Shown here piece after piece: positions 20,906-32,452 of a stretch of DNA of 64,000 nucleotides (position 1 is its first letter; each line of letters begins with the position of its first letter). The DNA lies in contig OY720101.1 of the NCBI GenBank assembly GCA_963082875.1, positions 6,014,001-6,078,000 on the forward strand, written 5' to 3'. A model generated the notes under the pieces. It had not been told where the DNA came from and ran no database searches. It saw only the letters and a list, made by a program, of their open reading frames with translations. A program made the translations under genes and the position numbers. This stretch comes from Corella eumyota. Its lineage: Eukaryota; Chordata; Ascidiacea; Phlebobranchia; Corellidae.

Positions 20906-21429
20906 CCGCCTGAATAATTCCTAATATTTTTTCACACTGCCTTTTGAAACTGCCTTGCTGATAATGTAAAATAAATTTGTTATAATTTCTTCAAATAATA
21001 TTTAAGCAGCTTAATAAGGTCATTTTTTTTGTTGAAAGTTTTTATAAAAAATATTTTTCAACATATTGTTAATTTTCTATATTGTTAATTTTAAAACAGC
21101 ACTGCATTTGAAAGTATTTCACCTTCAATATGCTATCTACAACTGCTTTCTCAACATAGCGCCCTTGATCAAGGTGCTACAAACAGTTTTAACCTATGCC
21201 CTACAAAATAACATTTTAACACCAAACAATCTAATGAAAAATTTATTGGTATACAAAAACTAAACAATCATCTACAAAAAGTGATTAAGAAATCAAATAA
21301 CTATAAAAATATTCAATTTGCTATAAGCTACATAATAAACTACGAAATTACTTTTTTTTACAAAGACAGACAATCAATTTGGCAGTGAGTATATCATGAA
21401 CTTAGGAATTAATTTTTTGCAATAAATAG
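20906..21429. other. Convergent 3' region between DTL and MYG1
   Basis: It contains a likely DTL poly(A) signal (AATAAA near 20970) and AT-rich sequence. No gene is supported here. Confidence 0.5.
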
Positions 21430-24400
21430 TTAAGTTTTTTGTTTAAGACACTGCCTCGCCATTTCAAGTACTCCTTCGTAAGTTTGATTTCCACCAATGA
21501 AACCATTTGCATGGACAAATATACAGCCAGGTATTCCACTTATCTTTGTCAGCTCCTCATTTCTTATTCCCTTCCATTTTGATATCATGGTCAACCTGTT
21601 TAAGAAAATTGTCATATTTAAAAGTACAATATTGTATCTTTTATTTAATAAGGTCGACTTCACAGACGAAATAGAAAGTAATATTAGTTAACCAGACCAA
21701 GTTCTAAGTTATCTTTGGCAGTTTGAAATATTACTGAATAAAACTGCCAATTTATTATTTTGCTGGTTGGTTCAGCAGGAGCCTACATCGTTTATAGTGA
21801 CATACTAAAGGACTACAGTAAAAAAGCAGTGGAAATTAATCCTAGGACCTCGTGTGGTTAAACCAAGTAACCCTTAAACTATTCTGTCTTTACATATCTT
21901 ACCTGTTGTCAAATGTGTGCTTTCCTGCTGGAACACATTGAATTCTCCACTTTCCAGACGAGTCAGCATAAAGAACATATTTTATTTGACCACTTTGGGC
22001 TATTCCTTCCTCCTCTAACTGGAAGAGGTGTTCTTTCCAAGGACAATAATGCTTGAGCAGGATTATTTCTCCACTTTTATCGACCTAAATAGATTTATAA
22101 AACAATTTGTACAGAAACATAGACACAAAGTTAGTAAATTTTGTTCTATAGCTTAACAAAGGAATTTAGATTTAAATTATACCTATTACACAATTACCAC
22201 AAAAGGCATTACAAATATGAATAAAAGTTTATTTTACGACGAGATTTAAATAGATTTGTTTCTTACCGAAGATCTGTCTTTTAAAGAACTTTCCACGATA
22301 GATCGAGCAGGAAGCCAACTATTTACATATCCATTAACTATATCCAAGAACTCTGCTCCTACCACTTCCATTGCTTTTTTAAAGCATTTCTATAAAATAA
22401 AATGAAGCAGTTATATCTAATCTGATTCTTAACCATAAAATATCCTTTAAATCAAGTATCTACTTAATTATTATTTTTTTCTTAAAAATAGTCATCTATT
22501 CCTATATATATCCTAATCTAATGTTTATTATTATTTAAAAAAAAACATGCCTTGGTATATATTTATATATGGGCAGCGTGGTGTAGTGGTAAGAACACTT
22601 GCTACACCACCATGAGGTCGTGGGTTCAATCCCCACTGCTCTCATGCTGTAGCACCCTTGAGTAAAGCGCTACAAACGGTATAACCTCCTGCTAAGCCAG
22701 CACTTAATCAGCAGCATAATTACTGGCAATTATAATCTATAATATCCCAAACTGCAAAAGGCAACAAGGGACTGGGTCGGAGTAACTGATATTACTCTAT
22801 GTTTAGGTTGCACATTCTACCTTCCCACATCGAGGACAAAGATATATACAAAAAAAAATATTTATAAAATATATCTATAGGCCTATATACATAAGTTGTA
22901 AAATTTAATACAGTTCATGTTTATATACATTTTTAGAACTTATTTTAATTAAATATTATTTGATATTTACCATTGGGTCTGGATTCACAGCATTCCAGTC
23001 TGGGTTTAATCTTCCCACCCTAGAACTCAAGTTTGTGGAAATTTTATATCTTGGTTTTCCATCATGAGCATCAACTCCATTATCTATTCCATCCACTTCT
23101 TCAACAAAGTTTTCATAAACCTAAAAAAAAATTAAAAAATATATTTTTTTAATTTAAAAAAAATACAATTGTTTCTATTGCAATATTTATTGCAATTTAA
23201 AAATTAAAATTCCCCTAAATTTAGTTATTACCTTGTTGTATATAACATCCAAGGTCTTTACATCACAGTCTTGAGATTCTTTTTTAAAGATTTCTTTAAT
23301 AACTTCTTCCCCAAAATGACAATAAATTAAACCAGCACTACTCAGTTTTGTTTGCCATGGTTTTGATGGTTTAATTGAGTTGAAAGTCTCATTAAAAGTA
23401 CTTGAAATGAAATATCAGTTTATAAAACATTTGAAACGTATCAGTTTATATCAGTTTATAAAACATTTGAAACGTGTGTTAATATATATTTACCGACAGC
23501 GTGGTGTAGTGGTAAAAACCCATGCTACACCACACATAAGGTCGTGGGTTCAATCCCCAGTGATCTTATGCTGTAGCGCCCTTGGGTAGGCGCTATAAAC
23601 GGTATGTCCTGCTGACTCCTGCTGAGCCAGTACTTAATCAGCAGCATAATTATTGGGCAATTATAATCTATAATATCCCAAACTGCCACAGGCAACTCGA
23701 GACTGGGTCAAAGTAACTGATGTTACTCTATGTTTAAGTCGTGCATTCGACTTTCCCACATCGAGGATAAAATTATATACAAAAAAAAATATATAGATGT
23801 GACCCAATGACAAATCAACTCTGAACAATAAAAACACTCTTTTTTGATTGTTTATTTTACCAAAATAAATTCTCATGAGTTAAATTGTAATAAGGCTATG
23901 TGGTCCATAGTTTAGTTGTCTTTACGGTGAATTGACTGGTAACAAAACAACTAGTATTTAAACTATTTATAAATATGTTGGATATATATTAATAACAAAA
24001 ACATATCATGTACCGCTGATGGTGGTCAAATCGATTAGTTTTTGGGTCATAAACTGCACCAACATCCACTACAATGTCACAAGTTTTCAACAAATTCTCA
24101 TCACGAGTTCTTATAATGGTTGCATCCTAAAAATAATTTTCATCAATAAAAAGCTAATGAAAAACTATTCCTAATAAAATAACTTAAATAATAATAAAGA
24201 AAAATATAAAATTTTGTTTAATAATTATTGTTTGCATTTCTACTATATACATCTACTTACAAAAACAAACACTTACTTTATACTTGGGTAGTTGTTGTAA
24301 CATAAAACAAGCCAAAACTTCGTCGCAATGAAACGTTCCGTCGTGCGTTCCTATCTTCATATTTGCAACGACGTTCTCAACACGAGCTCGCTTAGTCACT

Positions 24401-24486
24401 GGTTCGTTATTATTGGCCATGTGTTTGATAACTTGTTTGCAAACCAATCTGAATTTATGATTAAATTTTAATAACCTAAAGTGCAT
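21430..24486 (-). CDS. MYG1: MYG1 exonuclease (DHH-like family)
   Basis: Seven exons on the minus strand: 24277-24486, 24014-24126, 23232-23400, 22971-23120, 22267-22389, 21903-22084, 21430-21595; about 370 residues (human 376). MYG1 is a 3'-5' RNA exonuclease acting in nucleus and mitochondria. Family motifs are clear: [15 protein letters not shown] near residue 45, DIVVDVG, the DHHQR metal motif, [14 protein letters not shown], and the C-terminal [16 protein letters not shown]. The first ATG (24486) gives a basic, acid-free leader ([18 protein letters not shown]) like a mitochondrial presequence. A second Met (MANNNEP) is followed by TKRAR, a possible nuclear signal. Introns carry SINE insertions at 22.6, 23.5 and 21.7 kb. 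Confidence 0.95.
21717..21890 (-). repeat. Old tRNA-derived SINE copy in a MYG1 intron
   Basis: In reverse orientation this resembles the fuller copies nearby: a GGCAGTTTG-like block, then CAGCAGGAG, then GACCTCGTG from the tRNA-like head. It is much diverged and its ends are approximate. Confidence 0.55.
22571..22860 (+). repeat. tRNA-derived SINE, nearly full length
   Basis: The head is tRNA-like, with an A-box-like TGGTGTAGTGGTAAG and a B-box GGTTCAATCCC at 22623-22633. A conserved non-tRNA body follows, with AATCAGCAGCATAATTA and TATAATATCCCAAACTGC, and an A-rich tail. TATTTATA occurs just before the head and after the tail and may be the target-site duplication. The closest named relative I recall is the Cics-1 type SINE of Ciona; this identity was not checked. 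Confidence 0.85.
23412..23475. repeat. Short tandem duplication
   Basis: A unit of about 37 bases containing CAGTTTATAAAACATTTGAA is present twice. It lies directly upstream, in MYG1 direction, of the acceptor of the third exon, in the branch-point region. Confidence 0.8.
23494..23800 (+). repeat. tRNA-derived SINE, nearly full length
   Basis: Same family as the copy at 22571. The head GTGGTGTAGTGGTAAAAACC, the B-box GGTTCAATCCC, the body with ATAATATCCCAAACTGCC and an A-rich tail are all present. AATATATA lies on both sides and may be the target-site duplication. Confidence 0.85.
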
Positions 24487-25236
24487 AACGCGTGTTTACA
24501 TTTGTTAATTTAGTTATAACTTAAACCGATTTATTTTTGTATATATCCGTTTTTGCAGAGCGAGGTATTCGTTACTTTTTACGCTTATGTTTGAATATAT
24601 ACCAGCTAAAACGCTCGAAAAAACACAATTTACAAAAACCACTCCTTCATTAGTTATTACAGTACAACAAAATTTAGCAGTAAAAGAAACATTCTTAGTT
24701 TATAACTAATAAAAGAAAAGAGGAACTGTAAACAAACACGTGACCATAGCGCGTGGGTGTATGCTCGTAAGGTGGCGCATGTAGCGTGACATTTTGATCA
24801 CGTGACTGCTGACTAATAATCCGAAGGTACCGAGTATGAAAGTTAACTATCTTCCTTTTTAACATTTTATTTAAGTTGTTAAGTAAATGAAGTGTTTGGA
24901 GTAGTTGTTATAATACTGAAAAGCTGTGTAAGGTCAAAGAAGATTTAATATTACGGTAACAAAGCCTTTTTTTGTTTATTTTTTAAACTATTTTTTAAAT
25001 CGTAAGTCTGTAAGCGTAAAGTCTGACTGTCTGAGCTGCTGAGAGTGCTCAGCAATGAATTATAAGTAATTTAGTTTCAAACTTAGAAATTAGCTTTTGT
25101 TGGTGTAGGAAACTTTTTTACTGGTGTCTTTCTATATGTTATATTTAAATATTTAAAATATACTTTTGAAAATGTACGTATCTTTTTCAGCTTAATTAGG
25201 TCGTGATATTAACTTTTGTTATCTAGTTATTCAAAT
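24487..25236. promoter_or_regulatory. Bidirectional MYG1/RPF2 promoter region
   Basis: This 750-base gap lies between divergent start codons. Two CACGTG E-boxes occur at 24737-24742 and 24799-24804, both followed by AC (CACGTGAC). The sequence around 24720-24830 is less AT-rich than its surroundings. Regulation by Myc/Max-type factors is inferred. Confidence 0.55.
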
Positions 25237-26142
25237 ATGGAAAAGGGAATTATAAAAGCAAAATCACAGCGCCACAAGCGACTGTTAAAAAACAGAGCTC
25301 CTAAAATTCATGAAAACGACAAAAAAACTCTTTTGATTCGAGGTGGCAACACTAGCGAAACTGTTACCAATGTATTGAAAGAAATGTATTCATTAAAAAA
25401 ACCCAATGCTGTTATGTTTAAAAAACGAAACGTAACACGACCATTTGAAGACTCTACCTCGTTGGAATTTCTTTCAAAAATGAATGATTCTTCACTTTTC
25501 TTGTTTGGCTCACATTCAAAGAAACGACCAAACAATATTGTTATTGGTCGTATGTTCGAGCATCAGATGCTGGACATGGTGGAACTAGGAATAGATAAAT
25601 TTGAATCCATGCTCTCAATAAAGTCAGATAAATGTGCGCTGGCTACAAAGCCTTGTCTAGTGTTTAATGGCACAGCATTTGAAAGTGACGAAGAACTACG
25701 AAGATTAAAATCAATTTTTATTGACTTCTTCAGGGGTCCGGTGGTAAGCAACGTGCGCTTATCAGGTTTAGAACATGTTCTAAGCTTCACTGCTGTCGAA
25801 GGAAAAGTTTTTTTGAGAAGTTACCGGGTTGTGCTTAAAAAATCTGGTACTCGTATTCCGAGAATAGAGCTTAAAGAAATGGGGCCAAATATGGACTTAA
25901 CTGTGCGGAGAGTGCAGTTAAGTTCTAATGATTTATACAAGAAGGCTTGTAAGCAACCTAAAGCTGCCAAACCAAAGAAAGTAAAGAATATTTCTGGTGA
26001 TGTTTTTGGTGCCAAGAAAGGAAGAATTCACATGACATCTCAAGATTTAGGAAGTCTGCAACTTCGTAAAGTAAAGGCTTTGAAAAGAACCAACGACAAA
26101 AAGCTTAACATAACGCCATCAAAGGAGCCAAAATTAAACTAA
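25237..26142 (+). CDS. RPF2: RPF2, ribosome production factor 2 (Brix domain)
   Basis: A single-exon gene of 301 residues, close to human RPF2 (306). RPF2 pairs with RRS1 to recruit the 5S RNP (5S rRNA, RPL5, RPL11) into the pre-60S particle in the nucleolus. The Brix domain runs from about residue 25 to 235, with KKPNAVMFKKRN and FLFGSHSKKRPN near its start and IELKEMGPNMDLTVRR near its end. The C-terminal tail is Lys-rich. The open frame extends upstream to a TTG at 25216, but the ATG at 25237 matches the family start. Any intron would have to lie in the 5' UTR. Confidence 0.96.
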   Translation: MEKGIIKAKSQRHKRLLKNRAPKIHENDKKTLLIRGGNTSETVTNVLKEMYSLKKPNAVMFKKRNVTRPFEDSTSLEFLSKMNDSSLFLFGSHSKKRPNNIVIGRMFEHQMLDMVELGIDKFESMLSIKSDKCALATKPCLVFNGTAFESDEELRRLKSIFIDFFRGPVVSNVRLSGLEHVLSFTAVEGKVFLRSYRVVLKKSGTRIPRIELKEMGPNMDLTVRRVQLSSNDLYKKACKQPKAAKPKKVKNISGDVFGAKKGRIHMTSQDLGSLQLRKVKALKRTNDKKLNITPSKEPKLN

Positions 26143-26594
26143 AATCAATAATTTTTGATCATTTTAATTTAAACAACAAATCATAAATTAACTTAAACTA
26201 GAAAATGACCACGATTGTCGTATATGTTTACCTTAGTTTAAAAAATGAATTTTTTCAGTGGTGCTATTGTGTAAACCACCTATTGTTGGTATTGTTTAAT
26301 TGGGCGTGTGTACGCTGTGAGAATGTTTTAATGTAAACACAATGTTCTGAAAATAATATGGTACTTACAATATGCCATATATTTATATTTAATGCTACTA
26401 TGGTGCCTAATATAACATAACATTGTAAACCTTTTTTATAATGTAAACAAAACAGCATTGCCAATTTATTTTAATGGTAAAAAATCAATATAAAGGGTTT
26501 GTGGTTTGGGTTTGAATTTAAAATGATCATGTTCCTTTATTTTCTAGATAAAAACCTTAAGTTTTAATTGGTAGCTTAAATTAAAATAAGCAAA
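26143..26594. other. RPF2 3' UTR and endophilin promoter region
   Basis: About 450 AT-rich bases between two same-strand genes. No supported gene and no strong motif are seen. Confidence 0.45.
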
Positions 26595-29500
26595 ATGTCG
26601 TTCGGGGGTTTTACAAAGCAATTCCACAAAGCCAGTCAGGTATAACAAAAATATGATTTTTTAACTACAAAAAATAAATAATTTTATATTCATTTAACTA
26701 ATCTGTTGAAAAAGCAATAATAACTCTGCAATTGACAAATCAAAATCGGATAAAAATTAATTTTTATATTTTTTAGTTCATGTCGGAGAAAATGGGTGAC
26801 TCTGATACAACAAAAATGGAAGAGGACTTTCTTGAAATGGAAAGGGTAAATTTTATTTAATATGTTATAAATATTTGGCATTTTACTTCAATTTTTGTTA
26901 CTTTACTAATTAAATATATATATATACAAAAAATTTAAAAAAGCTGTTATTTCACAGTTTGTCTTTAATTAAGGATTAATAATCATGACATTTTTTTTAT
27001 GAAAACGTTATTTTTTAGTTATTTGTGACAGCTACACAGATAGTTAATCAAATTTTGAATCAGTAATCTAATATCAATTATTTATTTCAAAATGTCACTC
27101 AAGCAAATAATTTGTGGTTAACATGTTTGTTGTTTACACAAACGCGGTTTCGTAATATTATGTAAACGAAAAATCTGTTCATTGGCAGTTGTTAATATTT
27201 TGATATAATTTTTTTAATGGATAGCCCATATACGCCTCATAATAGATGTAATGCTAAAAAAAAATTAGTTTTGTTTTGTTTGTTAAAAGTAAGTGCATAA
27301 AAAGACAATTGTCTGTTGTTTTGCACATGTTGTTCTACATGTCACAGCAATTTCCGGGTTTTCCAATGTATTTGTCACAGTAAATTGAATAGTGATTGAT
27401 AGCTGTTGTGTTTGCATGTTTTTTTTCTTAAAATATTTTTAACATTTCACAATGGGACCCTTATAAAATATCAATGGCAAAAAACAAAAAAAAGGCCTTA
27501 TTAAAACTTAAAAATAGGCTAAGTTTTAATAATTTAAAAAGACATATATGTATATTAGTCCAAAATATAACACTAAGATATATTTGCTCATGTTGTTCTT
27601 ATTATTTACAAATTTGGTAGAACAATGGCCCAGGCAGCAAAAAATTAATTTTTCGCAAAACTTTTCTATTGTTTCCTGATACAGGATGCCTTGATTTCAA
27701 ACTTAAGTAGTATGGATCATGTGATTCATTTACGTCAATGTCTTAAAAAAATTGCTTTGAAACGAAATGACAAAAGTTTAATCTACAATACGTAATGCCA
27801 GTAAATCATAATTTATTATTGAAAAAAAAATTTTAAATACATGCAAATTAATTTAACATTTTATTTTAATTCTAGAAAGTCGAGGAGACAGCACGAGCAG
27901 TTCAAGACTTAATTACTTACACCAAAGAATATCTTCAACCTAATCCCACCATTAGAGCCAAAATGGCCCTTTCTAAATTTCAAGTAAAAAAGTTGTTCGA
28001 TCAAACATAACATGTGCTTTTAATTAACTAACTTAAATGTAGACATTTTATTATTTCAAAAATATCTAAAAGTTTTTATTTTTTCTCCCGAAAATAGAGC
28101 AAACAAAAAGATTCAAAATATGCCCAAGCAGAAGGAGTTCTAGGTGATTCAATGATTAAACATGCAGTTGGTTTAGGAGATTCATCAAATTTCGGCAAGT
28201 TATTTTTAAAAAAATAATAATAATGTTATTGCATATTTTTATTAAAGGCTGTGGTACCATAATTTTTGTTAAGATTTTACTTCTAAAATAGCTTTACTAT
28301 GGAATTTGTAAATTAGGTTTTAAAAATTTTCTTTTTTTATATTAAAATTCAATCTATTTTTTGAATAGGAAAAGCATTACAATCAGTTGGAGATGGTATG
28401 AAGCAGTTAGCTGAGATTAAAGATTCACTCGATATCGGAGTAAAACAAGATTTTATCGATCCTCTTCAACAACTCTGTGATAAAGATATTAAAGAAGTTA
28501 TGGTTAGAGAATATTATTTAAGAAAATTTGAGTTTTTTTGTTTTTTTTTCTATTATTTCTAGATACAATGTTAGTAACACTATTCTTTTATTAATTTTAG
28601 CCTGTTTAATGGTATAGCTTACTCTCACAGTAATATTATAGCTAGAAATAGTAAAAAATAATTAATAAAGTTTAAATAAACAACAATTTATACATTGGTG
28701 GCCCCCCCCCCCCCATTTTTTTAGATTATGTTTGGCACAAAAATATATTGGTATAAATTATACAAACCACTTGCATAGTAATTTATATTATAATATACAA
28801 ACTGCAATGAACACAAACCATATTGGTCAAACGTTTTGATGAATAACAAACCACATATTTGATGAATAACAAACCACATACATTATGAATAATACTTGAA
28901 TTACTGTATAAATATTCAGGTCAATACAAGCTGTTTAACATAAGCATTACATTAACAGATATTTATGTCTGCCCTAATAAAGTAATTCTTGTAACATATT
29001 TTATTAAATTTGTCATACCAGTATCTAAAAAAAGTTTTCAAATTGATTCATTTGCTCTACAATTTTTGGTCTCAATAACTTTTAAAAGGTTTTAATAGAC
29101 TCGCCCCCCCCTTTAACTGCCTTTGTACCGATAATAATATATTTTACAATCGCCCCCTATTTTTAATTTAAACTTATAGAATATATGTATGTGTATAATT
29201 TACCTATAAAAATTATGATTTTTTTTATTTTTAGCATCATCGGAAAAAATTATCCGGTCGAAGGCTGGATTATGATTATAAACGAAATAGAGGTATGAAA
29301 ATTCATTTTGTTGTTTTATTATTTTTCTCAGATGGTGTCATTATTTAAAAAATTACTAACTAGTTTTAGTTAAAAAAAAACAAGTTTTAAAGATGTATAT
29401 ACATAAAAGTTAAAAAATAACATTGTTTAAAAATAAATCCTATATATTACTACATTTAGTTATTATTCAAATTATTCTATTAAGTATTACACTTATAGGT

Positions 29501-32452
29501 AGCACAAAAGCCACTAAATTGTTTGGGTATTGATTAAGTTTTGTTTTTTATTATTGTCTAAATCTGCAAACATTATTCCCAACTGAATATAAAGATTGTC
29601 AAGTACTACTGGCCAATTACTATCAGGCATTAATGCAACTATTACAGACTTTGTTAAAAATAGAAACGAAAATAATTTTTAAATTCAAAATACTTAAGAC
29701 ATATATATAAAGTTATAAAATTTGGGCCCAATAATTTTTTTTTATATTGCGAAATTCTTGTATTCATATAGTAAATTTGTGGTTAACATTATTATAGTAG
29801 TAGACCATAAGGCCTTGGGCCATTCTTAGAACTTTTAAAAGGATCAATTTTTATTTTGTAAACTTAGATTAATTTATTTTTACAAAACTGGTTGTTTTGT
29901 AAAAAATTATTGGGTTTACTTTTATATCAAAAAATTTTTTTTTAAATTTTTTGTAAAGTTTTGTTGCTTAATCAAATTAGGCAATAAAACCTCACAAGAA
30001 GAATTAGTTTTGGCCGAGGGAAAATTACAAGAGGCATTAGAGTTGGCCGACAACTCAATGGCTAATATATTAGACTCTGACGTGAGTTGTTTGCATTTTA
30101 GAATCTCGTTTTGGTGATTCACTAGCAAAAATTTTGATTTTGAGATATTTTAAATTTTCTTGATTTTGAATTCAGTAGTGGAATTTCGTTGTCATTGTTG
30201 TTTGAAATTATTTTTTAAGTGTTTTTGGCTTCAGTTTACTTTTTATTTTTGGTTTGTAGTCGTCTGTTTGTCTGATTTTTTTTCGGGTTTAAATTTGTCA
30301 CTAACCTAAAAAATTTCAAACAGGCCAAATAATGACCTTTCCTTTTAGTCTTAGGACTACAAAATTATCTTTAGTCTTAAAAATATAAAAGTGGCAGCAC
30401 TTTGTAATTAAAAAATTAAATATTACAGAATAAATTAAAAATATGCATGACACAAATAATTTGAAGTTAGAATTTGAATACAAAAAACAATTAAGAATTT
30501 TTATATATTGATTTATCGAATGTTATTTTGATGACCACACACAATATTGACCAATTTAGGTGAAATTTTCTATTAAATGTTTAGTGATGTTTTTACTATG
30601 GTTGTTCCTTTTTTAACTCTTCGAATAATAATGCTAAAAAGTATTTTACATTTGTACATTACACAAACACAATATATTAATTAAACTACATGAGGAAAAA
30701 AGTCTGACCCTCAAACTTGTGTTAGTTTAAAGTTAGGTTCTTTCCACAGTTTATAAAGTACCTAAAAATTGTAATATAATATAGGTACAAAAAAAATTTA
30801 TTCAAATACGTCATCTGGTTTTGTAGATATTAATAAGAAAATTTAGTTATCCTTATTATTTAATTTAACACTCCATAAATATTTTCCCTTCCTCCTTTGA
30901 AATATTTTTTGTTATTCACAAATTAAATATACAAACATGGCAACACAGGGTCAAAAGTCCCGCCAGAGGAAGTTGCTCAGGCTGAACAAAAGTTGGAGGA
31001 GTCGCTTGAGTTAGCAGATAGCAGTATGCATAATCTGCTGTCGGGTGATGTAAGTTACCTCCCTATTTCTACCCAGTTGATTAAAAAATCTTGTACCTAA
31101 AAATGGGAAAGAGTTGCTTGTTTTTGCAACTTCACCTATATATATTTATAAATATATATATGAAAGTATTTTTTTTTTGAAAAATTATTTAAAATTTTTT
31201 TGTGAAGAATATTTAAATATTCAAAAAAGTTCTATTTTATGGTACACTATTTTTCAAATATTTCCTTTTAAGGTTTATATAACTGACTTACAGACCATAA
31301 TTAAGAGAACACCACATAAACTTTTTTATTTTGTGAAAATTTTGTGTATTTTTTTGTTAACAAACCCCTTGTGATTTTTGTTAACAAACTCCTTGTGAAG
31401 TTAATAATGTGAAAAATAAGTAGTTTTTAGTCAAAATTTTTTTGCATGAATTTTAATTTGTTTTTAGTAGATTTCGAATGGTGATTTTTTTTCCCATAAT
31501 GCCTGAATTTTGATTTTTAAAATTAAAAAAAAATTTATTACCATATATTAATTATAATTTTTATGTATAAAAAAAAACAACATTCATTTTTATCACTCTA
31601 ACCTTAAACATTTATGAATATTAAATCAGGTTGAGCAGGTTAGTCAATTAGCAACATTGGTTGAAGCTCAACTAGAATACCATCGTCAATCAGCCGACAT
31701 TTTGGAAAGTTTGCAGGAAAGTTTACGAGGCTTAATCTCTGAAGCTCAAGTTCAACCAGAAAGGGTGATTTAATATTTTTTTAATCTTAAAAATTTTTTT
31801 TTTTTAGAATTAAATTTTTTTTGAACTTTTTTTTAGGAACGATCGAAGAGACAACTTCGAACAAATAGTAACACCCCGGCTGATCGAACATCTGCTACCC
31901 CACCAATGGCCAGTCCCATGCATGCCCCCTCACCCTCTAGAGCCCCATGTAAGTATTACCTCTAAAAACCCCAAAATTTTAAAAAAACATTTTTTTTTCT
32001 TAAAAATCTTATATACTACATTTTTTTTCTTAAAATCTTATATACTACATTTTTTTTGTGCACCTTAAAATAACAATTTTAACTGATCAAATAGCGATAC
32101 TTCTTGTATTTATAACATTTTTTTTCATGCCCCCAAAATAACCACCTCAACTACTTAAATAGCGAAAGTACCACAACAGCCAAGTTGTGAAGGTATGTAT
32201 GATTTTGAGCCCGAAAACGAAGGCGAACTGGGATTTAAAGAAGGTGAAATTATCACCCTAACTTCAAAGATTGATGCTAATTGGTTTGAAGGAATGAATA
32301 CCCTGGGAGAGGTAGGAAATTTTATCCATTTTTGGGTTGTTAAAAATTAAAATAAAATTTATTTTATAAGTTGCCAATCAACTTTCTGTTTTGTTTTACA
32401 GAGTGGTTATTTTCCTGTAGATTACGTCAAGGTCCTGATACCTTTGCCATAA
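26595..32452 (+). CDS. SH3GL: Endophilin A (N-BAR and SH3 protein) with alternative exons
   Basis: Exons: 26595-26639, 26777-26845, 27876-27983, 28098-28194, 28369-28502, 29235-29292, then either 29981-30081 or 30949-31049, then 31630-31764, 31837-31948, 32163-32311, 32402-32452. Either form has 352 residues, the same as human SH3GL2. It bends membranes and recruits dynamin and synaptojanin in endocytosis. The N-terminal amphipathic helix ([10 protein letters not shown]), the BAR domain ([26 protein letters not shown]) and the C-terminal SH3 domain ([30 protein letters not shown]) are clear. The linker is Ser/Pro-rich. One intron has a GC donor at 28195. Family assignment is certain; which vertebrate paralogue is closest cannot be told. 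Confidence 0.96.
28702..28714. repeat. Poly-C tract in an endophilin intron
   Basis: An uninterrupted run of 13 C in otherwise AT-rich intron sequence; a second, shorter C run lies near 29104. Confidence 0.9.
29981..30081 (+). other. Endophilin alternative exon 7a
   Basis: A 101-nt exon, phase 1 in and phase 0 out, encoding [20 protein letters not shown] and the following 14 residues. It has good acceptor (AATTAG) and donor (GTGAGT) signals. It encodes the same BAR segment as exon 7b. Confidence 0.85.
30949..31049 (+). other. Endophilin alternative exon 7b
   Basis: A 101-nt exon with the same phases as 7a, encoding [20 protein letters not shown] and the following 14 residues. Hand alignment gives 19 of 34 identical residues to 7a. 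Acceptor ACACAG and donor GTAAGT are good. Confidence 0.85.

Noticed and set aside
22571-22640. tRNA gene (A and B boxes in correct spacing)
   Set aside because: The boxes belong to the head of a repeated SINE. The fold lacks a proper acceptor stem, and the same body follows in several copies.
28195-28204. GT donor at 28199 for the endophilin intron
   Set aside because: It would shift the conserved frame; the GC donor at 28195 keeps it.
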